Of a stretch of 37,886 nucleotides of DNA, positions 24,068 to 35,171 are shown piece after piece. A program made the translations under genes and the position numbers. The DNA lies in contig JAAAPE010000093.1 of assembly GCA_009908385.1 (NCBI GenBank), forward strand, positions 1 through 37,886. The letters run 5' to 3'. Under the pieces are notes generated by a model, which saw only the letters and a list, made by a program, of their open reading frames with translations, had not been told where the DNA came from and did not search any database. The stretch is from Gammaproteobacteria bacterium. Lineage in GTDB: Bacteria; Pseudomonadota; Gammaproteobacteria; Xanthomonadales; Wenzhouxiangellaceae. Each line of letters starts with the position of its first letter. The first letter of the stretch is position 1.

Positions 24068-27000
24068 TCAGGGCTGCTGGCGGAAGCGGTCGCTGAAGAT
24101 CCGGTTGATGTTGAGGATCGTCCGCGACATGTAGACGTGCGTGATCTCGTTGACCGCTTCGGAACTGGTCGTGACCTCGAGATTGATGTCGGCCTGGCCG
24201 TCCTCGACGATGGTCGGGTCGGTCGCGAGATGCAGGGTGATCGCGCGTTCCTCGCCGACGTCGAAGTCGCCGAGCTCGCAGTCGATGCTCAAGCCGTCCG
24301 CGGCGATCTCGCAACCGGCCTCCGAACTGCCGGTGAAGATCACACCCGGGCTGTCGATGGTGCCGTGCATGGCGATCGCCTGCGCCGCCAGGCCGGGCAC
24401 GCCCTCCGGCTGGAGGTTGCCGACCACGACCTGGACCGAGAATGCGTCCCCGGCCGGAACGGGCGGCGGCGGGTCTTCGCCGTGCTCTTGCGGAAGCTCC
24501 ACGAGCAGGTTGACCAGCGGCTCGGGCGTCACCTCGCTGGTGAGGCACTCTCCGCGGCTGTCCTGGTCGAGAATGCAGAAGCGGACGGTCTTCGGCCCGG
24601 GCGTGGTGAACACGTGCTGGGCGACTCCGTAACCCGTGCCGCGGCCCCCGATCGGTTCGACCAGGAGAACACCCTCGATTCGCGGATTGTCCGGATCGTC
24701 GTCGTTGACGCCGCCTTCCACGATGGTGATCTCCCCGTTCCAGACCACGGAGGGCTGGAAGTCCTGCGCGCCGTCGTCGGCGAATCGCCCGCGCAGGACG
24801 AAGGGGAAGCCCAGGCCGATTCGCGGCGGCAGCTCGTTGTCCTCGACCACCGGCGGATCGTCGACGTAGGCGACATCGATGACCACCTCGGCCGGCAGCG
24901 AGTCGTCGACCCCGTCGTTGGCGATGAAGGTGAAGCGATCCTCGCCGGAGAAGTCCGGGTCGGGCGTGTAGGCGAGCGTGATCGTGGCGTTGTCGGACGC
25001 CACCGGCAGGAGCTGGCCGTGGCCGGGGCTTTCGACGACCTCGTAGGAGAGGATGTCGAGGCCGTTGAAATCGACACCGACGATGCCGTCGGGATCGTCG
25101 GCCGACAGGACGATGTCGACGGGCTCGTCCTCGATCGTGTCGACGACCTGGTCCGCTGCCACCGGGGCGCGGAAATTCCGGGACACCTCGATGGTCGCCA
25201 CGCCGGTATTGCTGTCGGCGAGCCCGTCGCTGGCAACGAACTCGAAGCTGTCGGCGTCGCTGTGGAAGTCGGTGTTCGAGACGTAGGTGACCGTGACCGA
25301 ATCGTCGGTGATGTCCTTCAGCGGCGAGGTCTCGAACACGTGCACGAAGCCCTCTTCCCGGTCGACGACGTAGAACTGCGTCGAATTGACCGACACCGAG
25401 CGCGGCCGGCCCATGTTGCCGAGCACGAAGCCGGGCTGCTCGCCCTGGTTGACCCCGCTGCCGGTCGACAGGGCCTGGCCCGCGAAGCTGCCGTCGGCAG
25501 CGAAGCGCTGGACCCGGTAGTTGTCCCATTCGGCCACGTAGAGCACGTCGTTGGGATCGAGCGCGATGTAGAGCGGCGTATCGAGCTGCCCGGGCTCCTC
25601 GCCGGCGTCGCTGTCCCGGGTGCAGGTGGCGTCGGTGCAGGCAAAGCCGCGGCTGATCTGCTTGGCCTCGTCGCAGGCGTTGTTGGTGCTCGACTGGCAT
25701 CGCCCCAGCCAGCCGACGTACTCGCCCGGCTGGAACTGTCCCTGGGCATCGAATCGGGAAGCCGCGAACTTGTCGATCCGGTGGTTGGCACAACCGGTCA
25801 CGTACAGGTTGCCGGCGCGGTCGACCTCCATGGCATAACCGAGCGAACTGCTGCCGGCACAGGACGGGCTGGGCGTGGGGAACGGCGCGCCGGCGTTGAG
25901 GGTCGCCAGGTAGACGGGATCGGGCGGATCGTTGCGGATGTCGAAGGCGAACACGCGCGCCTTGTCGGTAACGTAGAGCAGGCCGCGATCGCTGTCGACC
26001 CGGGCGTAGGCCACGCTGTTGGCCTGTAGATCGGGCGCCGAATCGTTGTCGACGCTGCCCAGGGACTCGCAGTAGTCGGGACGGTGCGCCTTGCCCTCGA
26101 AGTCCGCGCCGCAGCGGTTGACGATGATTTCCCGGCTCGAACCCGAGCCCACCGTCTTGATCTCGTAGATGAACCCGTCGCGGTCGAGCACGAAGGCGTT
26201 GTTGAAGCCCTCGTAGTCGATCTGTCCGATGAAGCCGCCGTCCTCGTCCCAGGTCGATATCCGCGGGTAGTTCTGGGCGCTGCTCGCGCTGCACTGCCAG
26301 TAGCTGTCGACCATGTACACCTTGCCGGCGTCGTCGACGTGTACGAACTCCGGCTCGTAGACCCAGTCGACCTCGATCTTTTCGTCGTTGGGTCCCGGCA
26401 GGACCTGGCAGACGTTGGCGTAGAGCCAGGCCGCCCGGTTGCCGCTGAGGTAGAAGTCCTGGCCGTAGGGGCCGCCTGGGCTGGTGCGGTAGTCCTCGAT
26501 GAAGAAGGGGTACAGCGGCGCGACGAACTCGCCGTGGTCGGGTCGCCGCGTGATCCGGAACGACAGGGGGTCGAAGCGCCCGTCGAGAAAATCGGCGTCC
26601 TCGCCGGCGAGCACCAGGTCGACCGGCTCGGACGTGAGGGTCGAGGCAGACACGTCGTCGACCGTCGGGGCCGTGTTGCTGCCGCTGGCCTTGACCGTGA
26701 TGAGCTGGTCGGCGCTCGTGCTGTTGCCCGACGCGTCGGTGGCCGTCCAGGTCACCGGCGACCGGCTGTCGATCGGGTAGAAGATCGGGCCATCGTTGTC
26801 CACCTGCGGATCGGGATCGGCCAGGTCCACGACGCGCGCCGCCCCCAGGTCGATCGACGTCGCACCGATGCCGGACTGCGCCGCGGGAATCTCGATCACG
26901 CGGCCGGACGGCGGCACCATGATCGGGGCCTGCGTGTCCTCGACGATGACCTGCTGGACGATCGAGTCGCTGTTGCCGCCACCGCCGGGCAGCGGCCCGC

Positions 27001-27988
27001 TGTCGGACACCGTCCAGGTGATCGGCGTCGTGCCCACCGCCAGCAGCGCAGGCGCGTCGTTGCCCAGGGTGAAGGGCCGGTCGCAGGGGTCGTAGGCCTG
27101 GATGGTCTGGCGCAGGGCCTGCGCCACGCGCTGGTAGAGCACCCCGCCGAAATCGCTCGCCTCCAGGGTCAGCACGGGCGTGCTGGTGCCGACCACCGGC
27201 GGCACCTGCTTGTAGACGGTGATGAACTGTTCGCGCTCGTGGGTCACCGAGGTGCGCGTCTCGAACAACTGAGAGGCGGTCACCAGGCCGATGTTGATCG
27301 CGATGTTCTTGAGCGTCTCCCGGGCGGCATTCTGCATGGCCGCCTGCCGGGCCGCGGAGGCTCCCTGGTTGGCCACGGCCGCGCCGTACTTGATCGAGTT
27401 GTAGGTCAGCAGGGCGCCGGGAATGATGATGTCGAAGGCATCCGAAATCTGGGTGTCGGCCCGCCACAGGAAGCGGTGAACCCCGGAAGGCAGGGACACC
27501 GCCTGCTCCTCGAGGGGATCCCCCGTCAGGTACGCATTGAGCAGGCTGACCTCGACGCCGGTATTGGCGTGGTCGACGAGCACGCCGGACTCGCGGGTGA
27601 GCTCGCCCCAGTCGGCCGGCACGTCGTCGAGCTTGATGAAGCCGAGCAGGTCGTTGTGCACCCCCGCGGCCTGGGGCAGGTCGAAGTCGAAGCTGCAGTC
27701 GTCCGCCGAGTTGGGCCAGTCCTGCCAGTCATCGGGCGTGAAGAAGATGGCCTGCGTGTCCTTGAGGCCCAGGTTCGTTCCGAAGGTGACCGCGCTGGCG
27801 GGCAGGCCGATCAGCGGGTCGGGCACGAAGGACAGCGGCAGGGCCAGGTTGTGGGCGGCCAGCAGGGCGGCGATCCGGATCTCGAGGTCGTCGTTGTCCT
27901 GGGCCCGCGTCGGGGCGATCGCCGTCATCGCCAGGGCGGCGGCGAGGAGCAGGCTCAGTGAGGCGCGTTTCAGGGTGCGAATGGGCAT
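24068..27988 (-). CDS. Giant secreted protein: HYR-like, NHL beta-propeller and cadherin/Ig-like domains
   Basis: 1306 residues; function unknown. Signal peptide (1-29, cut after PTRA), then a unique N-terminal region (30-300) with a hydrophobic patch at 185-235. Two HYR-type Ig domains follow (about 310-350 and 360-435, with 'ITWTVSDS' and 'VTWTATDASGNST'). A cadherin-like Ig domain begins at 440 ('APTVDDVSASTLTSEPVDLVLAGEDAD'), is interrupted at about 489 by an NHL/six-bladed-propeller-like region (to about 893, with 'LYVTGCANHRIDKFA' and 'LYVAEWDNYRVQRFA' blades), and resumes at 894-936. A second uninterrupted copy spans 941-1042. Two more beta domains (about 1050-1306) end in 'IFSDRFRQQP'. 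Many paired Cys fit an extracytoplasmic location. No SD precedes the ATG. Divergent from an ECF sigma gene 78 bases away. Confidence 0.85.
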   Translation of the reverse strand: MPIRTLKRASLSLLLAAALAMTAIAPTRAQDNDDLEIRIAALLAAHNLALPLSFVPDPLIGLPASAVTFGTNLGLKDTQAIFFTPDDWQDWPNSADDCSFDFDLPQAAGVHNDLLGFIKLDDVPADWGELTRESGVLVDHANTGVEVSLLNAYLTGDPLEEQAVSLPSGVHRFLWRADTQISDAFDIIIPGALLTYNSIKYGAAVANQGASAARQAAMQNAARETLKNIAINIGLVTASQLFETRTSVTHEREQFITVYKQVPPVVGTSTPVLTLEASDFGGVLYQRVAQALRQTIQAYDPCDRPFTLGNDAPALLAVGTTPITWTVSDSGPLPGGGGNSDSIVQQVIVEDTQAPIMVPPSGRVIEIPAAQSGIGATSIDLGAARVVDLADPDPQVDNDGPIFYPIDSRSPVTWTATDASGNSTSADQLITVKASGSNTAPTVDDVSASTLTSEPVDLVLAGEDADFLDGRFDPLSFRITRRPDHGEFVAPLYPFFIEDYRTSPGGPYGQDFYLSGNRAAWLYANVCQVLPGPNDEKIEVDWVYEPEFVHVDDAGKVYMVDSYWQCSASSAQNYPRISTWDEDGGFIGQIDYEGFNNAFVLDRDGFIYEIKTVGSGSSREIIVNRCGADFEGKAHRPDYCESLGSVDNDSAPDLQANSVAYARVDSDRGLLYVTDKARVFAFDIRNDPPDPVYLATLNAGAPFPTPSPSCAGSSSLGYAMEVDRAGNLYVTGCANHRIDKFAASRFDAQGQFQPGEYVGWLGRCQSSTNNACDEAKQISRGFACTDATCTRDSDAGEEPGQLDTPLYIALDPNDVLYVAEWDNYRVQRFAADGSFAGQALSTGSGVNQGEQPGFVLGNMGRPRSVSVNSTQFYVVDREEGFVHVFETSPLKDITDDSVTVTYVSNTDFHSDADSFEFVASDGLADSNTGVATIEVSRNFRAPVAADQVVDTIEDEPVDIVLSADDPDGIVGVDFNGLDILSYEVVESPGHGQLLPVASDNATITLAYTPDPDFSGEDRFTFIANDGVDDSLPAEVVIDVAYVDDPPVVEDNELPPRIGLGFPFVLRGRFADDGAQDFQPSVVWNGEITIVEGGVNDDDPDNPRIEGVLLVEPIGGRGTGYGVAQHVFTTPGPKTVRFCILDQDSRGECLTSEVTPEPLVNLLVELPQEHGEDPPPPVPAGDAFSVQVVVGNLQPEGVPGLAAQAIAMHGTIDSPGVIFTGSSEAGCEIAADGLSIDCELGDFDVGEERAITLHLATDPTIVEDGQADINLEVTTSSEAVNEITHVYMSRTILNINRIFSDRFRQQP

Positions 27989-28037
27989 GGCGTCGATTCG
28001 GTCGTGGTCGTGTACTGGTCTTATGCGCCCCCTGGGC

Positions 28038-28043
28038 TAGAAT
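28038..28043 (+). promoter_or_regulatory. -10 element of the sigma/kinase operon
   Basis: TAGAAT (5 of 6), 23 bases before the sigma-factor ATG. The expected -35 position is weak, so the promoter may rely on an activator or on the ECF sigma itself. GAGGGA (28055-28060) gives a good ribosome site 6 bases before the ATG. Confidence 0.4.
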
Positions 28044-28066
28044 CGGATCATTCCGAGGGACGCGCC

Positions 28067-28623
28067 ATGCCGACCGAGATCGATCATCCCCTGACCGAGT
28101 TGTTGCAACGATCGGCCGCCGGCGACGAAACGGCCCGGGAAGCGCTGTGGGACCAGCTCCACGACCGTCTCAGGGGGCTCGCCCGGCATCGCCTGGCCCG
28201 GGAGGGCGCCGCGGACTGCGATCCCACCGAACTGGTCCACGAAGCCTTCATCAAGCTCGAAGGGCTGCGCGTGGCACCGCGCGACCGGCTGCATTTCCTC
28301 GGCCTGGCCGCGCGCGCCATGCGCCAGGTACTGGTCGACCAGGCCCGGCGCCGGCGGCGCGACAAGCGCGGCGGCGGCACCCCGGACCTGACCCTGCCCT
28401 CCCAGTGGATCGACGCCGATCAGCGCGGACCGATCGACACGCTCGATCTCGAACGCGCGCTCGACGCCCTGTTCCGACTCGACGAACGCAAGGCGCGCGC
28501 GGTAGAGCTGAGCTACTTCGGCGGACTCACCGACGATGAGGTCGCCGAGGTGCTCGGCGTATCGGTCGCCACGGTCAAGCGCGACCTGCGCACCGCCCGG
28601 GCCTGGCTGGCCACGGAACTGCC

Positions 28624-28627
<4 letters not shown>
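28067..28627 (+). CDS. ECF-type RNA polymerase sigma factor of the kinase-linked (TIGR02999/ECF43-like) type
   Basis: 186 residues. Sigma region 2 (about 15-100) and region 4 (about 120-180, HTH 'LTDDEVAEVLGVSVATVKRDLRTARAWL'). Region 2.2 reads D52-P-T-E-L-V-H-E where most ECF sigmas have an Asp-Ala-Glu-Asp-type acidic motif; T54 sits in the gap. In the Vibrio EcfP/PknT pair a sigma of this kind is activated by Thr phosphorylation in region 2.2. No anti-sigma gene is present. It overlaps the kinase gene by 4 bases (GTGA). The ATG at 28067 is preferred over upstream in-frame starts because of the SD and fold. Confidence 0.92.
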
Positions 28628-30900
<2,273 letters not shown>

Positions 30901-30930
30901 GCTCGCCGCCGACCTCGGCCGCAGTCCGGC

Positions 30931-32190
30931 CTATCGCGCCGGATCGTAGGGCTCGGGCGCGACCGCGGGCGCCCGGCCCGTCATGCGGTCGACCACCAGG
31001 CAGGCCGAACCGCAGGCCATGGTCCAGCCCATGGGTCCGTGGCCGGCATTGAGGTGCAGGCCCTCGATCGAGGTCGGCCCGAGCAGCGGCCGGCCATCGG
31101 GCGTGACCGGGCGCAACCCGGCCCAGAGCCGGCCGGCCGCCGGTGTCAGCCGCTCGGCCAGGGCGGGCAGCAGGCGTCGCGCTCCGGCCAGCAGCACGTC
31201 CATGCGCGCCGGCGGAATGGCCCGCCGGTGGCCCGCGAAATCGGCCAGGCCGGCAACGCGCAGTTGGCGCTCGCCGAGCCTGAGCGTGACGAAGCGATGC
31301 GCCGTGTCGAGCAACGGCAGGGTGGGCAGCGCCGAGAAATCGTCGAATTCGAAGCTCGCCGAGTAGCCGCGCACCGGCCTGATCGGCACGCGCAGGCCGA
31401 GCGGCCCGAGCAACCGCGCGGTCTCGGGGCCGGCGGCGACCACGCAGGCGTCGGCCGGAATCGTCTCCTGCCCGATTTCGACCGCCCGCACGCGGCCGCC
31501 GTCGCAGACGATCCGGCGCACGGCCTGTCCCAGGCGCAGCCGGGCACCGAGCCGCCCGGCCTGTTCGGCCGCGCAACGGGCGAAGCCGGCCGCGTCACCC
31601 GATTCATGCTCCGGGTAGAACAGCCCGCCGGCCAGCCGATCGGCCACCGGGGCCAGGGCGGGCTCACGGTCGACGACCCCCCGCGCATCGAGCATTTCGA
31701 CCTCGCCACGGTCCCCGATCAGCGCCCGGCGCAGGCTCAGGGCCCGTTCCAGCGCTTCGCGCCGGCCGTAGAGCTGCATCGAGCCGCTGGTCGTGCGCGC
31801 GTAGTCGAACGCGTACCGACTGCGCCACTCGCGCAGGCGTTCGAGCGAGTAGAGGCCCAGGCGGATGTTGGCGCGCGCGTTCGCCGTGAAGCGGCTGCGA
31901 CGGGCGTTGGCGAGAAAGCGCAGCCCCCACGGACCGAGTTCCGGCAGCGCGCGCAGGGGCAGATGCCAGGGCGCGTCGTCGCGGCCGAAGAACCCCGCCA
32001 GGCTGCGGGCGAGGTCCGGGCTGTTCCAGGGCTCGGCATGCAGCGGCGTCACGCCGCCGCCGTTGGCGTGGCTGGTGTCCTCGGCGATGCCCTGGCGCCC
32101 CTCGATCAGGATCACTTCGATATCCCGTTCGGCCAGCGCCAGGGCCGTGGTGGCGCCCACCACGCCGCCGCCGATCACGATCACCCGCAC
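30931..32190 (-). CDS. FAD-dependent D-amino-acid dehydrogenase-like oxidoreductase (DadA/DAO family)
   Basis: 419 residues from a GTG at 32190, placed by GGAGG (32199-32203) 8 bases upstream and by the immediate FAD dinucleotide motif VIVIGGGVVGATTALALAE. A longer in-frame reading to 32496 is non-conserved and lies inside the upstream gene. The C-terminal 'LWAGLRPVTPDGRPLLGPT...LHLNAGHGPMGWTMACGSA' is the DadA signature, with the active region near 370-395. Probably oxidises D-amino acids (or hydroxyproline/glycine-type amines) to 2-oxo acids, passing electrons to the membrane quinone pool. It overlaps the upstream FAD-oxidase gene by 10 bases. Confidence 0.9.
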   Translation of the reverse strand: MRVIVIGGGVVGATTALALAERDIEVILIEGRQGIAEDTSHANGGGVTPLHAEPWNSPDLARSLAGFFGRDDAPWHLPLRALPELGPWGLRFLANARRSRFTANARANIRLGLYSLERLREWRSRYAFDYARTTSGSMQLYGRREALERALSLRRALIGDRGEVEMLDARGVVDREPALAPVADRLAGGLFYPEHESGDAAGFARCAAEQAGRLGARLRLGQAVRRIVCDGGRVRAVEIGQETIPADACVVAAGPETARLLGPLGLRVPIRPVRGYSASFEFDDFSALPTLPLLDTAHRFVTLRLGERQLRVAGLADFAGHRRAIPPARMDVLLAGARRLLPALAERLTPAAGRLWAGLRPVTPDGRPLLGPTSIEGLHLNAGHGPMGWTMACGSACLVVDRMTGRAPAVAPEPYDPAR

Positions 32191-33635
32191 GCCCCGTCCT
32201 CCGTATCGGCTTCGGCCAGGATCTTGCCGGGATTGAACAGGCCCTCGGGGTCGAGCGCCGACTTCAGCCGGCGCATCAACTCGAGGCGGACGGCATCGGT
32301 CCGGCCGGCGAGCTCCGCGGCCCGCAGCTGGCCGATGCCGTGCTCGGCGGCGATCGACCCGCGGTAGCGCTGGACCGCGTCGAACACGATCCGGTTGCAG
32401 TCGGGCTCGAGCGCCCGGAAGTCGTCGGCCGCCATGCCCTCGGGCTGGCTGAGATTGAAGTGCAGGTTGCCGTCGCCGACGTGACCGAACACGCACGGGC
32501 GGATGCCGGGCACGCGCCGCTCGAGCGCCGAACAGGTCTCCGCGACGAAGCCGGGGATGGCCGCCACGGGGACGGAAATATCGTGCTTCAGGCTCACGCC
32601 GCCGCGCTTCTGGGCCGGCGGAATCGACTCGCGCAGGCGCCAGAGACTCTGCGCCTGCGTGTCGTTGCCGGCCACCACCGCATCGGCGGCCACGCCCTCT
32701 TCGCCGGCCGATTCGATCGCCCGGGCGCAGGCGCCGCGAAGCCAGTCGCCGGCCACCGCCGTGTCGGCCTGGAGCAGCAAATACCAGGGATGGGGCCGCA
32801 CGAGCGGGTCATGGGCATCGGGCAGCTCCTCCAGCACGAAGTCGAGGGCCAGCCGCGGCATCAGTTCGAGCGCCGAAACCGTCTCACCGAGCTGCCGCCG
32901 GATCAGGCGCAGCAGCGTCAGCGTCGCCGCCAGGTCGCGCACGCCGATGAAGGCGGTCATGCTCTGGCGCGGAGAGGACACCAGGTCCAGGGAAGCGGCC
33001 GTGACGATGCCCAGGGTGCCTTCCGACCCGATGAAGAGCTGGTTGAGGTCGTAACCGCTGTTGTCCTTGCGCAGGGCGGTCAGGCCGTCGAGCACCCGCC
33101 CGTCGGCGAGCACCACTTCGAGCCCCAGCACCTGGCGCCGCATGTTGCCGTAGCGAACGGTCAGGTGGCCGCCGGCATTGGTGGCGATGATCCCGCCGAC
33201 GGTCGCCGTGCCCTCCGAGGCGAGACTCATGGGAAGCAGCAGGCCCGCGCTCTCCGCCGCGAACTGGGCGGTCGCCAGCGGGCAGCCCGCCTCGACCACC
33301 ATGCTCGCGCCCTCGGCGTCGAGGCTGCGGACCTCGCGCATGCGCTCGAGGCTGAGCACGACTTCCCGCCCCGGCCGGCGAACGCTCTGCCCCCCGACCA
33401 GGCCGGTGTTTCCACCCTGCGGCACGATCGGCACGCCGTGCTCGCGACAGAGCATCACCACCGCGGCGACTTCCTGCGTGCTGGCGGGGCGCAGCACCGC
33501 CAGCGGCAGCTCGCGGTAGCGCCCTCGGGGCTCGCCGGCATAGCGCTGCAGGTCCTCACGGTCGACCACGAGACCCGGTCGTCCGATCAGGCGCCCGAGC
33601 CGGTCGATCAGTCCTGCGGTGTCGGCGGTCCTCAT
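32181..33635 (-). CDS. FAD-linked 2-hydroxyacid dehydrogenase (GlcD/D2HGDH-like)
   Basis: 484 residues. FAD-binding type 4 (PCMH) domain at about 35-220 with 'PQGGNTGLVGG' (72-82) and 'IIATNAGGHLTVRYGNMR', then the oxidase C-terminal domain with 'SLKHDISVPVAAIPGF', 'FGHVGDGNLHFNLSQPEG' (metal/substrate His) and 'AEHGIGQLR'. The sequence is closest to D-2-hydroxyglutarate/D-lactate dehydrogenases. Operonic with the DadA-like enzyme: one enzyme may supply 2-oxo acids and the other handle the matching D-2-hydroxy acids; the exact substrate is unknown. The ATG at 33635 has no SD and lies 8 bases after a -10, so the mRNA may be leaderless. Confidence 0.93.
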   Translation of the reverse strand: MRTADTAGLIDRLGRLIGRPGLVVDREDLQRYAGEPRGRYRELPLAVLRPASTQEVAAVVMLCREHGVPIVPQGGNTGLVGGQSVRRPGREVVLSLERMREVRSLDAEGASMVVEAGCPLATAQFAAESAGLLLPMSLASEGTATVGGIIATNAGGHLTVRYGNMRRQVLGLEVVLADGRVLDGLTALRKDNSGYDLNQLFIGSEGTLGIVTAASLDLVSSPRQSMTAFIGVRDLAATLTLLRLIRRQLGETVSALELMPRLALDFVLEELPDAHDPLVRPHPWYLLLQADTAVAGDWLRGACARAIESAGEEGVAADAVVAGNDTQAQSLWRLRESIPPAQKRGGVSLKHDISVPVAAIPGFVAETCSALERRVPGIRPCVFGHVGDGNLHFNLSQPEGMAADDFRALEPDCNRIVFDAVQRYRGSIAAEHGIGQLRAAELAGRTDAVRLELMRRLKSALDPEGLFNPGKILAEADTEDGACG

Positions 33636-33643
33636 ATGGGGAC

Positions 33644-33652
33644 ATTATCCCA
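33644..33652 (-). promoter_or_regulatory. Extended -10 promoter of the FAD-oxidoreductase operon
   Basis: On the minus strand TGGGATAAT: an extended TG motif plus GATAAT (5 of 6). No -35 is evident. The predicted start is 6-8 bases downstream, within two bases of the ATG of the oxidase gene. Confidence 0.5.
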
Positions 33653-33772
33653 GTCTTCGATCGACTCCGGTTGGATGCGGGGACAAACCCGCCCGGCCCG
33701 GTCGCGAAGCGCGACCACGGCGGCCGTGCCGCGCTAACATGGCGATCGACGATGCCACGGCGTAGAACCGAC

Positions 33773-35080
33773 ATGCGACGACCGATCCTGATAGCGCTCG
33801 CCATGCTGGCCCCGGCCTGCACCTTCGACCTCCGCCCGGGCGATGGCGACCGCCAGGTCGGCACCACGGCCGCCGAGCCGGAACCGATCACCGCCGTCGC
33901 CGGCCGACTGTTCTATCCCGAGCGCGTAGCGCTGCCTTCCGGCGCGGTGCTGGAATTGCAGGTCGAGCGATTCCATGCGGACGGCCGACGGACCCTGGCG
34001 AATTTTCGCCGCTCGCTCGACGGCGATCAGGTTCCCTTGCCCGTCGCGCTGTCCTTCGAACGCTCTGCCGAAGCCGGCGCGCTCGATGAGCTTCGCGGTC
34101 GAATACGCCACGAGGGCGCCCTGATTCGCGACACCGGCCCCGTCCTGCTCGACCCGGGCAGCGACCGCATCGATCTCGGCCGCGTGCAACTCCACCCGGT
34201 GGATTCCGGCGATCTCGGCGTGAGCTGGCAGTGCGGAGAGCGCGTGCTGCGCTTCGTCTCGCAGGGGGCCGGTGCGTCGCTGCTGGCGGGGGATAGGCGC
34301 ATCGAGCTCGAACAGGTGCCCGCCGCGTCGGGCGTTCGCTACGAGGCGCCCGGCGACGCTGCCGTGTGGGTGCACGAGAAGGGCGGCGACTTCCTGTTTT
34401 CGCTCGACGGCGAAGCGCTTCGGGACTGCCGCCCCCTGGCCGACGCCGTGCTGCCGCTGGAGGCGCGCGGCAACGAGCCCGGCTGGCTCCTTCGGCTGGG
34501 CAGCAACTCGGCCGCGCTCGACTACGACTACGGCGAGGCCTCGATGACGCTGCCGCTGATCGACACCGAGTCGCGCGGACGCCATCTCCACTTCCGGGCG
34601 GCCGGTGGCCGGCAGGCCCTTGTCGCCGTGCTGACCGCGGAAATCTGCAACGACGACGCCACGGGGATGCCGCATCCCTGGCGGGTCGGCGTGCAGGTCC
34701 CGGGCCGGCGATTCGACGGCTGCGGCGGGCGCCCGCGAGACCTGCTCACCGGCGCCGAATGGGTCGTCGAGCGCCTCGGCGAGGCTGCGCTCGATCGGCT
34801 CGGCCACGAGATCACGCTGCAGTTCGACCCGGATGGGCGGCTCGGCGGCCGGTCGGCCTGCAACCGCTTCACGGCCGGATACCGGCTGAGCGGCGAAGGC
34901 CTGAGCATCGAGCGCCCGGCCGCCACCAAGATGGCCTGCCCCGACGCGGTCATGGCCCTGGAGCGTCGCTTCTTCGACCTCCTGGCCGGCACCCGCCGCT
35001 TCGAGATCGGGGCTGGGGGCGAACTGGTACTGGTCGCCGGCGACGAACGGCTCGTGGCCCGCCGCGCGGCCCCGGACTGA
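33773..35080 (+). CDS. Four-domain envelope lipoprotein: YbaY + MliC + COG3650 + META (HslJ)
   Basis: 435 residues from the ATG at 33773 (33752 also possible). Lipobox-type signal ends at Cys16 (LAPAC). Domain 1 (about 40-125) is YbaY-like ('RLFYPERVALPSGAVLELQVE'). Domain 2 (about 147-220) resembles MliC, a C-type lysozyme inhibitor, with a Cys pair C154/C219. Domain 3 (about 225-318) carries the COG3650 marks 'ARGNEPGWLLRL' and C292...C317. Domain 4 (about 323-430) is META/HslJ ('EWVVERLGEAAL...GRSACNRFTAGY...PAATKMACPDAVMALERRFFDLLA'). It is predicted to be an outer-membrane or periplasmic stress/lysozyme-protection lipoprotein. Each domain usually occurs alone or in pairs; four in one chain is worth noting. 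Confidence 0.88.
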   Translation: MRRPILIALAMLAPACTFDLRPGDGDRQVGTTAAEPEPITAVAGRLFYPERVALPSGAVLELQVERFHADGRRTLANFRRSLDGDQVPLPVALSFERSAEAGALDELRGRIRHEGALIRDTGPVLLDPGSDRIDLGRVQLHPVDSGDLGVSWQCGERVLRFVSQGAGASLLAGDRRIELEQVPAASGVRYEAPGDAAVWVHEKGGDFLFSLDGEALRDCRPLADAVLPLEARGNEPGWLLRLGSNSAALDYDYGEASMTLPLIDTESRGRHLHFRAAGGRQALVAVLTAEICNDDATGMPHPWRVGVQVPGRRFDGCGGRPRDLLTGAEWVVERLGEAALDRLGHEITLQFDPDGRLGGRSACNRFTAGYRLSGEGLSIERPAATKMACPDAVMALERRFFDLLAGTRRFEIGAGGELVLVAGDERLVARRAAPD

Positions 35081-35171
35081 CATCGATCGCCGGGCGGCCG
35101 CTCACCCGTCGCGTGATAGGCTTTCGGCTTTCCAGAGCCGACCCGGACCCGCGCATGCCGAGTCCCGCCCC

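Noticed and set aside
32191-32496. Longer N-terminus for the DadA-like enzyme
   Set aside because: It lies inside the upstream oxidase gene in another frame, is Arg/Pro-rich, and the FAD motif begins right at the SD-preceded GTG at 32190.
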